Shown: piece after piece, positions 1 to 7,179 of the stretch
How positions within the stretch are numbered: position 1 is the stretch's first letter
How the letters are laid out: each line of letters begins with the position of its first letter
Source: Candidatus Parcubacteria bacterium
GTDB taxonomy: Bacteria > Patescibacteriota > Patescibacteriia > UBA1558 > GWA2-36-10
DNA: 9,854 nt
Assembly (NCBI GenBank): GCA_023246135.1
Contig: JAHFJB010000007.1
Location: 1-9,854 of the forward strand
Reading direction: 5' to 3'
Position numbers and translations under genes: made by a program
The notes under the pieces: generated by a model
What the model saw: the letters and a program-made list of their open reading frames with translations, nothing else
The model's database searches: none
Told to the model about the DNA's origin: nothing

Positions 1-266
1 GTTTTGTGGGCTCAGGTACAACGCCAACGCCGATTTCCGAGTCAGAAATAAAAGCTTTGATGTCACGTATGGGTCAAGAAGAGCCAGAGTTCAAAATTGA
101 TATTGCTGAGGGCGATATGGTCAAGATTACTGACGGGCCATTTAAGGATTACGAAGGTAAGATTTCTGAAATTGATGAAGCTCGTGGCAAAGCCAAAGTC
201 TTGGTGTCTATGTTTGGACGGGAGACGCCAATTGAATTAGATTTTCTACAAATTAAAAAAGTATAA
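1..266 (+). CDS. nusG: Transcription termination/antitermination protein NusG, C-terminal part (5' end outside window)
   Basis: This is the last part of NusG, the factor that binds RNA polymerase and links it to Rho or to the leading ribosome. The reading frame is open to the window edge, and the first whole codon is positions 3-5. The GTG at 6-8 is an internal valine, not a start: the residues FVGSGTTPTPIS match the usual end of the NGN domain (a GFVG segment followed by a P-T-P linker). A KOW domain follows, visible as EGDMVKITDGPFKDYEGKI, then the typical ending in which the FGRETPIELDF segment precedes the last lysines. The gene stands directly before rplK and rplA, the classical nusG-rplK-rplA order. 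Identity is confident. The missing N-terminal part cannot be judged. Confidence 0.95.
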   Translation, partial: FVGSGTTPTPISESEIKALMSRMGQEEPEFKIDIAEGDMVKITDGPFKDYEGKISEIDEARGKAKVLVSMFGRETPIELDFLQIKKV

Positions 267-276
267 ATAATTTTAT

Positions 277-316
277 GAGGGAGCTTGTCGTAGTCAGACA
301 AGCGTTAATACCTCTT
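277..316 (+). promoter_or_regulatory. Putative uL1-binding mRNA operator upstream of rplK (copy 1)
   Basis: A two-helix RNA element in the nusG-rplK gap. Outer helix: GAGG (277-280) with CCTC (311-314). Inner helix: CTTGTC (284-289) with GACAAG (297-302), around a 7-nt loop. Between the helices lies an asymmetric internal loop, GAG (281-283) against CGTTAATA (303-310). This arrangement resembles the L1 site of 23S rRNA helices 76-77, where GGUGGGAG faces a strand ending GAAAUACCACC. L1 is known to repress its own operon by binding an mRNA mimic of that site. A second copy lies before rplA. The element ends 16 nt before the rplK start codon. The structure is visible in the sequence, whereas binding by L1 is inferred. 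Confidence 0.72.
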
Positions 317-332
317 AAGTAATTAAAATATT

Positions 333-758
333 ATGGCTAAAGAAGTCAAACAAATCGTGAAGTTACAGCTACAAGCTGGCAAGGCTACGCCAGCTCCACC
401 AGTCGGTACAGCTTTGGGACCACACGGTGTTAATATCCAAGATTTTTGTACCAAGTTCAATGAAGCTAGCAAAAACCGCATGGGCGAAGTAGTGCCAGTT
501 CTCATGACTATTTATCAAGATAGGTCTTTTGATTTTGTCATGAAAACTGCTCCAGCATCGGACATGATAAAAAAGAAGTTAAATTTGGCGAAGGGTTCAG
601 GTCGGCCACTGCAGGATAAGGTGGCAACCTTAACTCAAACCCAAATCACTGAGATTGCTCAGGCCAAATTGCCGGATCTAAATACCAAAGATATTGAGCA
701 AGCCAAAAAAATAATTGCTGGCACTGCTCGGCAGATGGGTGTCAAGGTAGAGGAATAA
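333..758 (+). CDS. rplK: 50S ribosomal protein L11 (uL11)
   Basis: Ribosomal protein uL11 binds the GTPase-associated region of 23S rRNA at the base of the L7/L12 stalk and takes part in translation-factor GTPase activation. The 141-residue length is normal for the family. The N-terminal domain carries the conserved proline-rich segment around residues 15-34 ([16 protein letters not shown], then PHGVN). The C-terminal RNA-binding domain follows, ending in the family pattern [11 protein letters not shown] (residues 129-139). The ATG at 333 gives the expected N-terminus ([13 protein letters not shown]). There is no Shine-Dalgarno sequence; the 16 bases before the start are AT-rich and come just after the hairpin at 277-316. 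The gene is probably co-transcribed with nusG and rplA. Confidence 0.98.
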   Translation: MAKEVKQIVKLQLQAGKATPAPPVGTALGPHGVNIQDFCTKFNEASKNRMGEVVPVLMTIYQDRSFDFVMKTAPASDMIKKKLNLAKGSGRPLQDKVATLTQTQITEIAQAKLPDLNTKDIEQAKKIIAGTARQMGVKVEE

Positions 759-766
759 ATTTTTTA

Positions 767-806
767 GAGGGAGCTTGCCCTAGTCGAGTAAGCGCTTGTA
801 CCTCTT
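767..806 (+). promoter_or_regulatory. Putative uL1-binding mRNA operator upstream of rplA (copy 2)
   Basis: Second copy of the element at 277-316, with the same 40-nt length. Outer helix: AGAGG (766-770) with CCTCT (801-805). Inner helix: CTTGC (774-778) with GTAAG (788-792), including one G-U pair. The internal loop is GAG (771-773) against CGCTTGTA (793-800). The hairpin-loop bases TAGTC are shared with copy 1. Bases differ at four positions after CTTG (TCG to CCC, and so on) and in the internal loop, yet both helices are kept, which supports selection on structure. It ends 15 nt before the rplA start codon, nearly the same distance as copy 1 from rplK. L1 binding is inferred. Confidence 0.72.
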
Positions 807-821
807 GATAATATTAAAAAT

Positions 822-1508
822 ATGGCAAAATTAAGCAAACGTTTTAAAGAAATTATTACTAAAGTTGATAAGACCAAAGTGTATTCTCCAGCCGAGGCTA
901 TAAAGTTGGTCAAAGAAACAGGTAAAGTAAAATTTGATGCTTCAGTAGAAGTTCACGCTAACTTGGGTATTGATCCTAAAAAAGGCGATCAGATTGTTAG
1001 AAATTCAGTGGCTTTGCCACATGGTACCGGTAAGAGCATAAAAGTAGCAGCTTTTGTGTCTGATGACAAAGCCAAAGATGCCAAAGAAGCTGGTGCAGAT
1101 TTGGTCGGTGCTGATGACTTGATTGAAAGTATTAAAAAAACCAACAAAACTGATTTTGACATTGCCGTCACTACTCCAGATATGATGCCCAAACTAGCGG
1201 CTATTGCCAAAATTTTGGGTCAAAAAGGTTTGATGCCTAATCCTAAGACTGGCACTATCGGCCCAGATGTCAAAAAAATTATTGCTGAACTCAAAAAAGG
1301 CAAAGTCACCTATAAGAATGATGATACTGCCAATGTTCATCTTTCAATTGGCAAACTGTCTTTTACTGATGAAGCCTTGGTAGAAAATTTTAAAGCTTTT
1401 CTGGATTCACTTAAGAAATCTAAACCGACAGCCATCAAAGGAACATTTATCAAGTCACTGTATTTGTCTTCTTCTATGGGTCCAAGTATAAAAGTTTCTA
1501 TTAACTAA
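822..1508 (+). CDS. rplA: 50S ribosomal protein L1 (uL1)
   Basis: Ribosomal protein uL1 forms the mobile L1 stalk near the E site, helps release deacylated tRNA, and in many bacteria represses its own operon by binding mRNA. The 228-residue length is typical. Visible signatures are KFDASVEVHANLGIDPKKGDQ (residues 38 onward; F38 corresponds to the conserved RNA-contacting Phe), the family signature spanning residues 119-145 (key residues P119, D120, K135, G136, L137, M138, P139, N140, T145), and a C-terminal SSSMGPSIKV (216-225). In this last segment the usual Thr before Met-Gly is Ser; Met219 and Gly220 are kept. There is no Shine-Dalgarno sequence. rplJ and rplL do not follow; a terminator closes the unit. 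Confidence 0.98.
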   Translation: MAKLSKRFKEIITKVDKTKVYSPAEAIKLVKETGKVKFDASVEVHANLGIDPKKGDQIVRNSVALPHGTGKSIKVAAFVSDDKAKDAKEAGADLVGADDLIESIKKTNKTDFDIAVTTPDMMPKLAAIAKILGQKGLMPNPKTGTIGPDVKKIIAELKKGKVTYKNDDTANVHLSIGKLSFTDEALVENFKAFLDSLKKSKPTAIKGTFIKSLYLSSSMGPSIKVSIN

Positions 1509-1513
1509 CATTT

Positions 1514-1549
1514 ATCCCGCCTTTCGACTTCGCTCGGGGCGGGATTTTT
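1514..1549 (+). terminator. Intrinsic terminator after rplA
   Basis: A GC-rich stem, ATCCCGCC (1514-1521) with GGCGGGAT (1538-1545), is followed by a T run (1545-1549). A small inner stem, CGA (1525-1527) with TCG (1534-1536), lies in the loop. It begins 6 bases after the rplA stop codon and is the most GC-rich stretch in its neighbourhood, so it should end the nusG-rplK-rplA transcript. The loop segment TTCGACTTCGCTC resembles the core of an intergenic repeat seen in many bacterial genomes (from memory). Confidence 0.9.
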
Positions 1550-1562
1550 GTAAAAAACGACA

Positions 1563-2027
1563 ATGGTTAGCCCCGAAAAACTTTTGTGGGTTACAAAAAT
1601 AAGAAATAAAACAGACAGATTGACCAGCTGGGCCCCTTGGCCTAATATCAATCCTGATTTGGTTTCTTATTTGTCGTTTGTAGTCATTTTACCAGTAGTC
1701 TTTTTTGCCGATAGACTGTTTTTAGTTTTGATTCTGGTTTGCCTGTCAATTTTGCTAGACTGGTCTGATGGGCTAATTGCCCGAAGATATAATCGAAGCA
1801 GCGTGCACGGTTATTGGGTAGACCTAATAAGCGATAGATTAGGGGAGGCAGTTTTGGCAATTAGCTTTGGTGACTTGTGGCTAACACTTTTTGTCACTAA
1901 TATACTAATTAGTTTTTACAGCTGGCAGATGAAAACCAATTTTGTCATGCCAGTGCGTTTGATATTTTTATTGCTGCTGGCTTTAAAAATTTTCAATGTA
2001 GATTTAGGTCTAATTATTATAAATTAG
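1563..2027 (+). CDS. CDP-alcohol phosphatidyltransferase family membrane protein
   Basis: Integral membrane enzyme of the family that transfers a phosphatidyl group from a CDP-lipid to an alcohol such as glycerol phosphate, inositol phosphate or serine. The diagnostic motif is complete: D66-x2-D69-G70-x2-A73-R74-x8-G83-x3-D87-x3-D91, which provides the metal-binding aspartates. Hydrophobic segments are visible at about 34-48, 51-65, 95-117 and 131-153. At 154 residues it is shorter than the usual 180-210, mostly at the C-terminus, so it may have fewer than six membrane helices. The ATG at 1563 lies 13 bases after the terminator T run and lacks a Shine-Dalgarno sequence. The substrate cannot be told from the sequence; a PgsA-like role is possible. 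Family is confident, function is not. Confidence 0.85.
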   Translation: MVSPEKLLWVTKIRNKTDRLTSWAPWPNINPDLVSYLSFVVILPVVFFADRLFLVLILVCLSILLDWSDGLIARRYNRSSVHGYWVDLISDRLGEAVLAISFGDLWLTLFVTNILISFYSWQMKTNFVMPVRLIFLLLLALKIFNVDLGLIIIN

Positions 2028-2034
2028 CAAACTA

Positions 2035-2063
2035 TTGCCATATTTAGGCTGACATGTTAAATT
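2035..2063 (+). promoter_or_regulatory. Candidate sigma70-type promoter for pepA
   Basis: TTGCCA (2035-2040) and TAAATT (2058-2063) are separated by 17 bases. Each box matches four or five of the six consensus positions. It lies in the 69-bp gap before pepA and would give a leader of about 25 nt. The region is very AT-rich, so a chance match is possible. Confidence 0.4.
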
Positions 2064-2074
2064 AAGCTTAATTT
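2059..2074. other. Perfect 16-bp palindrome before pepA
   Basis: AAATTAAGCTTAATTT is an exact inverted repeat (8+8 bp) with no spacer, overlapping the candidate -10 box and lying 22 bp before the pepA start codon. It could be an operator for a dimeric repressor. In DNA this AT-rich it could also arise by chance. Confidence 0.35.
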
Positions 2075-2096
2075 TTAGCTTATTAATTTTAATTAT

Positions 2097-3587
2097 ATGG
2101 AATTGATTCTCAAAACTAAAGGAGATGTGCAGGCGTCGGCATTATTTGTGCCAGTTTTGGAGGAGCGCTTGGCTATCCTAAAGCTACTCAAAAGCTTGGG
2201 CTACGAAGAAGAAGAGGCATTGATTGATAGACTGAACCGAGAAAATTTTCAAGGTAAAAAAGGTCAGTCATTTATTTTGATATCAGCTGCTAAAGTTGTG
2301 GTTTTGTTGGGTTCTGGTCAGCAAAAAACACTTTCAGTGGATAATTGGCGGGAGTTAGCCGGCCAAATTGTAGCTTATTTGAAGACATACTCAGTCCGTG
2401 ACATTAGTCTAGTAGCCAGTCATTGGCTTCGTGGCAATCAAGATATCAAACACTTGGGTCAGTCTTTGGTTGAGGGTTTGATGCTGGCTAATTATCAATT
2501 CAATAAATATAAGCAAGACGATAAAAATCAGATTAAAGTTGACATTAAGACTGTGTCTGTTTATCTGTCAGCTCGGGAAAAAATTAGTTTTACCAAAGGT
2601 TGGGAGTATGGGCAGCTTTTAGCTCACGCTACGATTTTGGCTAGAGATTTGGTCAATGAGCCAGCTAGTATAATGACGCCTAGCTTTTTAGCTAAGGAGG
2701 CAATTAAAGTTGCTGGGGCTAGCCGGCGAGTTAAGGTAAATATTTTGGAGAAAGCTGATGTGAAAAAATTAGGCATGGAAGCTTTTATGGCTATTGATAG
2801 GGGTTCTAATGAACCGCTTAAATTCATACATTTAGTTTATAAGCCCAAAGGCAAGGCTAAAGATAAAATTGCCATAGTTGGCAAAGGCATTACTTTTGAT
2901 AGCGGCGGTTTAAATATAAAGCCTTGGGAAGGTATGCAACAAATGAAAAATGACATGTCTGGAGCCGCTACAGTTATTGGTTTATTTTCTGCCTTAGACA
3001 AGATTCAACCTAAGGTAGAAATCCATGGCATTATTGCGGCCTGTGAAAATATGCCATCAGGCACAGCCATTAAACCTGGTGATGTGGTTTTTAATATGGA
3101 CGGCAAAAGTATTGAAATAGCCCATACCGACGCTGAAGGCCGAGTAACTATGGCCGATGCTTTGTCCTATGCTCAAAAACAAGGCATTAAGAAAATTGTA
3201 GACGTAGCTACACTTACCGGCGCAGTTGTTTATGCCCTAGGGCCAAATTACGCTGGTTTATTTGCCAATAACAAAAAATTAACTGATAGCTTGCTGAAGT
3301 ACAGTGAGCTAGCTGGTGAGAAAATTTGGCCTTTGCCTCTAGCAGAGGAGTATAGAGATTTTAATAAAAGTAAGATTGCCGATATCAGAAATATTGCTTC
3401 CTCAAAACTGGGTGGGGCAATTACAGCCGCTTTGTTTTTGCAGGATTTTATAAAACCAGATGTAGCCTGGGCTCATCTGGATATTGCCGGTGTATCTTAT
3501 GCCGAAGAGCCTTTAAACAGTTATACACCTATAGGCGGAGTTGGCTTTGGTGTCCGAGCACTCCTGGAGTGGCTGGCAGATTTTTAA
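2097..3587 (+). CDS. pepA: Leucyl aminopeptidase, peptidase family M17
   Basis: Cytosolic two-metal aminopeptidase that removes N-terminal residues from peptides. It is 496 residues long, the normal family size, with an N-terminal macro-like domain (about 1-165) and a catalytic domain (about 175-496). The metal and catalytic residues fall at K263, D268, K275, D286, D345, E347 and R349. Their spacing (5, 7, 11, 59, 2, 2) is the same as in E. coli PepA (K270 to R356). Local motifs are VGKGITFDSGG, KNDMSGAA and HTDAEGR. The family signature usually reads NTDAEGRL; here Asn is His343 and Leu is Val350. There is no Shine-Dalgarno sequence. The stop codon overlaps that of pth on the other strand. 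Catalytic competence is expected. Confidence 0.96.
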   Translation: MELILKTKGDVQASALFVPVLEERLAILKLLKSLGYEEEEALIDRLNRENFQGKKGQSFILISAAKVVVLLGSGQQKTLSVDNWRELAGQIVAYLKTYSVRDISLVASHWLRGNQDIKHLGQSLVEGLMLANYQFNKYKQDDKNQIKVDIKTVSVYLSAREKISFTKGWEYGQLLAHATILARDLVNEPASIMTPSFLAKEAIKVAGASRRVKVNILEKADVKKLGMEAFMAIDRGSNEPLKFIHLVYKPKGKAKDKIAIVGKGITFDSGGLNIKPWEGMQQMKNDMSGAATVIGLFSALDKIQPKVEIHGIIAACENMPSGTAIKPGDVVFNMDGKSIEIAHTDAEGRVTMADALSYAQKQGIKKIVDVATLTGAVVYALGPNYAGLFANNKKLTDSLLKYSELAGEKIWPLPLAEEYRDFNKSKIADIRNIASSKLGGAITAALFLQDFIKPDVAWAHLDIAGVSYAEEPLNSYTPIGGVGFGVRALLEWLADF

Positions 3588-4138
3588 TTGTATTTGTTAG
3601 TGGCCCAATCCAGACCTTTTTCTAGGATTGTTTCTAAAACTAGATGGCTAGTATCAATAATCTCAGATAATTTTCTTTTTTCGGAACTATTGAATTTTTT
3701 CAAAACAAAATCTTCAGCCGCACCGATTTGAGGGCCTATTCCTAGGCGTATTCTTTTGAAATCTTTAGACTTTAGATGGCTAATGATTGATTCTAAGCCA
3801 TTGTGTCCGCCTGAAGAGCGGTTGCTTGATATTCTTATTTTGCCAAAAGGCAGAGCCATATCATCATAAATAACTATTAAGTCAGTTCTAGAGATTTTGA
3901 AAAATTGTTGTAAAGCACTGACAGCCTGGCCAGAATTATTCATGTAAGTGAGGGGCTTGGCTAAAATTATTTTTTCGCGGCCAAGATTAAAATCAGTGAT
4001 AAAACTGTGCCCAGTTTGATGCTTAGTCCATTTGAGCTGTTTTTTTTTAGCTAAGGCATCCAAAGCTACCCAGCCAAAATTATGGCGAGTATTTTGGTAT
4101 TCTTTATCGGGGTTACCTAGTCCGACTATGAGTTTCAT
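3584..4138 (-). CDS. pth: Peptidyl-tRNA hydrolase
   Basis: Recycles tRNA by cleaving the ester bond of peptidyl-tRNA that drops off ribosomes; usually essential. The 184-residue length is typical. Conserved residues are all present: N9 in VGLGNP, catalytic H19 in NTRHNFGW, Y65-M66-N67-N68 in the LTYMNNSG loop, D92 in YDDMALPFGK, and N113 in GGHNGL. It is the last gene of the minus-strand unit LCP-der-pth, starting 10 bp after the der stop codon, and has no Shine-Dalgarno sequence. Its stop codon shares the TTAA at 3584-3587 with the pepA stop, so the two transcripts converge with no room for a separate terminator. Confidence 0.97.
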   Translation of the reverse strand: MKLIVGLGNPDKEYQNTRHNFGWVALDALAKKKQLKWTKHQTGHSFITDFNLGREKIILAKPLTYMNNSGQAVSALQQFFKISRTDLIVIYDDMALPFGKIRISSNRSSGGHNGLESIISHLKSKDFKRIRLGIGPQIGAAEDFVLKKFNSSEKRKLSEIIDTSHLVLETILEKGLDWATNKYN

Positions 4139-4148
4139 ATAGCTTATT

Positions 4149-5510
4149 TTAATTTTTATCTTGGGCGTTTTCGCTTTTGGTAATGATGATTTTTATGGGG
4201 CTGCCTATAAAGCCAAATTTATAACGTAGATTATTTTCAATGAATCTTAGGTAAGAATCATGCAAATCAGCTTTAAAGTTCATCTTGAGTAAGAAAGTCG
4301 GTGGGTTAGTCTTTATTTGTTTGAGGGAATAAAGATAAGGGTAATTAGTGCCTTTACCACGTGATGGCCGATGTTTTTTGATAGTATCTTTGAGTAAGCG
4401 GTTTAGGCCAGTATCATTGATAGTTTTATTTTTGTTTTCATAGACCTCCAAGATAGTCTTAAGTATTTCTTTCATATTCACTTTTTCAGTGGCTGAACAA
4501 AACAATATCGGCGCCCAATTTATGAAAGGGAAAAAGCTATGATAATAATCAATATATTTTTTAGCAGTTTGTGTGTCTTTGTCTGGTATAAGATCCCACT
4601 TATTGGCTATCATGATGATACCGCGGCCAGCGGAGATAGCCTCATCAATAATATGTTTATCCTGCCAGCTTAGTTTTTTAGAAACGTCTGTTACTATTAA
4701 AGCCACATCAGCTCTTTTTAGGCTCAGAGTACTTTGGTCAACACTTTGCCTTTCAAAGGCATCAACGGGTCTATTTCTTTTGCGGCTCAATCCGGCGGTA
4801 TCAATCAGAGTGATGCGTTCACCTTTCCACTCAAAATGGACATCTTGAGAGTCGCGAGTAGTGTGGGGTTGTGAGGAAATGATGGCTCGTTTTTCTCCAA
4901 TCATGGCGTTTATAAGAGATGATTTGCCGACATTAGGTTTACCAATCATGGCAACCTTTATGCCTTTATCTTCCTCGGGCAGGCTCTTTGTTTTTTTGGA
5001 TTTTTTAATTTTTTTTAGGTTGTCTACTATGACATCCAAGAGATCGCCACTGCCAATGCCATTGGAGGCGGATACAGGGTAGGCTTGGCCTAGGCCTAGT
5101 TGATAAAAATTACCAGTGTCTTGGCGTTGCTTATTATTATCAGCTTTATTAGCGACTAAAACAGTCAATTTTTTTTGTTTCTTTAGAAGTTGGCTGATTT
5201 CTTTGTCGGTAGCCATAATGCCAGTTCTGATGTCAACTACCATCAAAACTAAATCAGCCTCTTTGATAGCGGTAAAGGCCTGCTCAATTATTTGTTTTTC
5301 TATGTCATCGCCGGTTTCTTTTTCCAAACCGCCCGTGTCAATCAAATAAAAATCCAAATCTCGCCAAGAACAGATGGCATAATTACGATCGCGGGTCGTG
5401 CCTCTAACCGAAGAGGTTAGGGCTTTTTTTTGAGAAATGAGGCGATTAAATAAAGACGATTTGCCAACATTGACTCTTCCGACAATGGCTACTTTATATA
5501 AATTGGGCAT
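4149..5510 (-). CDS. der: Ribosome biogenesis GTPase Der (EngA)
   Basis: Essential GTPase with two tandem G domains that assists maturation of the large ribosomal subunit. At 453 residues it has the usual length. First G domain: P-loop GRVNVGKS (11-18), DTGG (58-61), NKAD (121-124) and SAS (147-149). Second G domain: GKPNVGKS (190-197), DTAG (237-240), NKWD (303-306) and SAT (339-341). A lysine-rich linker (about 165-185) separates them. The C-terminal KH-like domain (about 355-453) contains the typical RPSRGKGTNYPYLYSLKQ region. The first P-loop has Val13 where Pro is usual; the phosphate-binding G-x4-G-K-S frame is intact. It starts 2 bp after the LCP gene ends, implying co-transcription and possibly translational coupling. 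Confidence 0.98.
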   Translation of the reverse strand: MPNLYKVAIVGRVNVGKSSLFNRLISQKKALTSSVRGTTRDRNYAICSWRDLDFYLIDTGGLEKETGDDIEKQIIEQAFTAIKEADLVLMVVDIRTGIMATDKEISQLLKKQKKLTVLVANKADNNKQRQDTGNFYQLGLGQAYPVSASNGIGSGDLLDVIVDNLKKIKKSKKTKSLPEEDKGIKVAMIGKPNVGKSSLINAMIGEKRAIISSQPHTTRDSQDVHFEWKGERITLIDTAGLSRKRNRPVDAFERQSVDQSTLSLKRADVALIVTDVSKKLSWQDKHIIDEAISAGRGIIMIANKWDLIPDKDTQTAKKYIDYYHSFFPFINWAPILFCSATEKVNMKEILKTILEVYENKNKTINDTGLNRLLKDTIKKHRPSRGKGTNYPYLYSLKQIKTNPPTFLLKMNFKADLHDSYLRFIENNLRYKFGFIGSPIKIIITKSENAQDKN

Positions 5511-5512
5511 AT

Positions 5513-7078
5513 TTATTGATTTATAGTAGGGATGGTGCTGGTAGGCGTGCTAGTAGCCGTAGAGCTAGCTAGTAGCGATGGATCAATAGTAGGAATTATT
5601 TGGGCACTTTCATCAATGGCTTGATCCATGCCTAGGATTACTAGGAAGTCCAAGTTTTCTAATTTGCCGTTTTGGTCTTTGATGTCCCATTGAGAGGCAA
5701 CAACTGAACTGGAATAGTCTAAAGGCACTTGAGCTTGGCTCTTGGTTTGGAAGATTTTTTCTAGGGATTCTTTGGTTTTGGGCTTAGTGTCATTATAAGC
5801 GTAGATAGTGGTGCTAATTTTATCTTGCGCTACGGCATTACCATACTTAATTACATTATACCCCATTTGCGTCAAATAATTAACTGCCTTGATAGCTAGG
5901 CCAGGTAGAGCGGTGCCATTCTGCACAACAATTTTGGCTTTTTCTAAAGAAACATTGCCTAAATCAAAGATATTAAAGATGATTTTTTTGATTTGTTCAT
6001 AGTTGCCGGTAGTTGGTTGCAAGATATAGGCACCATCCATAGCAATGCCCGACTTGAGATATCCACCTGGCCTATCATCAATAGATTGAGTAATGATTTT
6101 TTGGGTATCTATGCCCTTAGACATATTGATTAGCTTGACCGCCTCCCAAGGCTCTAGGTCGGTCTGAGTATATTTGGTAAATAAGGAAAATAGACTGCTA
6201 ATGCGGTGAGGGTTGATTAAAGTGCTAAAGGAAGTAATCTTGTCTTTGGCGCTCAAGAGAATTTTTTGCTGTCTTTTGATGCGGGCAAAATCAGAGCCTT
6301 CACCATTGTTACCATGCCGAGAGCGGGCAAAACGTAGAGCAGTTAAGCCATTCATTTCTTGTTCGCCTTCTTTAAATGAGATCATTTGCCACTTATCATC
6401 AGCCGTGGGGAATTCTTGATCAACAAAGCTTTTATCAACTTTTATGTCAACGCCACCCAAGGCATCTATTAATCTTACAAAACCTTCAAAATCTACAGCC
6501 ACAAAATAATGTATTGGCAAACCTAGAGCGTCAGACACAACTTTTTTTGTAAATTCTCCGCCGCCTTGCTTATTTTGTTGGCCAAGAGTATATACAGAAT
6601 TTATTTTTCTGTAATCACCGGGCGCAATCGGAACAATCATATCCCGCGGTATGGAAAATAGAGCGGCTTCTTTGGTGGATGGTTTGAAACTAGCGAGAAT
6701 GATAGTATCTGTCAGATACGGTCCATCGTGGCCTTCGCCACCCATACCGAGCAGTAAAAAATTGATGCGGTCGTCTTTTTCACCCCTTAAGTGCTGTCCC
6801 GAGCTAGAAATAATATTGGCAATTTGGCGTACTATATAATTATTTTTGACGCCACCCAAAAAACTATTATTATCAGCTGATACTATAGCGCCAATCAGAG
6901 TAAATAAGATTATTAGAAATATAAAAAACCAGGAAATTTTTTTTCTTTTTCCTGATGGCGATTTGGTTTTAATGGCTGACCAATTAGCCTCAGCCGGCAG
7001 AGGAGTCTGAGAAGCAGAGTGTTCGGGTGTGACTGGAGTATTGTCGCTGGGATTTATATGTCTTTTTTTAAAATGCAT
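5513..7078 (-). CDS. LytR-CpsA-Psr (LCP) family envelope protein with C-terminal LytR_C domain
   Basis: LCP proteins transfer lipid-linked polysaccharide onto the cell wall outside the membrane. This one has 521 residues. A cytoplasmic N-terminus of about 47 residues ends in basic residues (GKRKK), and one membrane segment follows (about 48-68). The LCP domain spans about 103-275, with D124 in LTDTIILASF, R145 in SIPRDM, and the R249-R252-R254 plus D263-R266-R269 cluster that normally holds the pyrophosphate lipid. A LytR_C domain lies at about 380-483 (KIVVQNGTALPGLA, then GYNVIKYGNA). The end is a low-complexity Ser-Thr-Pro-Ala tail (about 495-521). It is first in a minus-strand operon with der and pth. 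The exact acceptor polymer is unknown. Confidence 0.93.
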   Translation of the reverse strand: MHFKKRHINPSDNTPVTPEHSASQTPLPAEANWSAIKTKSPSGKRKKISWFFIFLIILFTLIGAIVSADNNSFLGGVKNNYIVRQIANIISSSGQHLRGEKDDRINFLLLGMGGEGHDGPYLTDTIILASFKPSTKEAALFSIPRDMIVPIAPGDYRKINSVYTLGQQNKQGGGEFTKKVVSDALGLPIHYFVAVDFEGFVRLIDALGGVDIKVDKSFVDQEFPTADDKWQMISFKEGEQEMNGLTALRFARSRHGNNGEGSDFARIKRQQKILLSAKDKITSFSTLINPHRISSLFSLFTKYTQTDLEPWEAVKLINMSKGIDTQKIITQSIDDRPGGYLKSGIAMDGAYILQPTTGNYEQIKKIIFNIFDLGNVSLEKAKIVVQNGTALPGLAIKAVNYLTQMGYNVIKYGNAVAQDKISTTIYAYNDTKPKTKESLEKIFQTKSQAQVPLDYSSSVVASQWDIKDQNGKLENLDFLVILGMDQAIDESAQIIPTIDPSLLASSTATSTPTSTIPTINQ

Positions 7079-7179
7079 TGCTTTAAGATTTTAGTCAAAG
7101 TAAACCCCATTAGAGAAACAGTGTTCTTCTAGGTTGAGGCCCAGATTGTTTTAGGATTTGGTTCTAATGAGTTGAATGC

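Noticed and set aside
6..8. GTG as a start codon for a short 86-residue gene at the left edge
   Set aside because: The frame continues to the window edge and the preceding codon (Phe) and following residues match the interior of NusG, so this is an internal valine.
4573..5349. Plus-strand open frames opposite der
   Set aside because: They lie wholly antisense to a complete, motif-bearing Der gene and their products show no recognisable domain.
5473..5480. Val instead of Pro in the first P-loop of Der as a sign of a defective GTPase
   Set aside because: The residue is one of the variable positions of the G-x4-G-K-S loop and all other G motifs are intact.
5516..5600. Repetitive TAGTAG-like sequence near the LCP C-terminus
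   Set aside because: It encodes the low-complexity Ser-Thr-Ala-Pro tail and is explained by that composition; there is no regular repeat unit.
7113..7132. Imperfect inverted repeat AGAGAAACA / TGTTCTTCT in the LCP leader
   Set aside because: It has a mismatch, a wobble pair and a one-base loop, so it is not a stable RNA hairpin, and there is no support for it as an operator.
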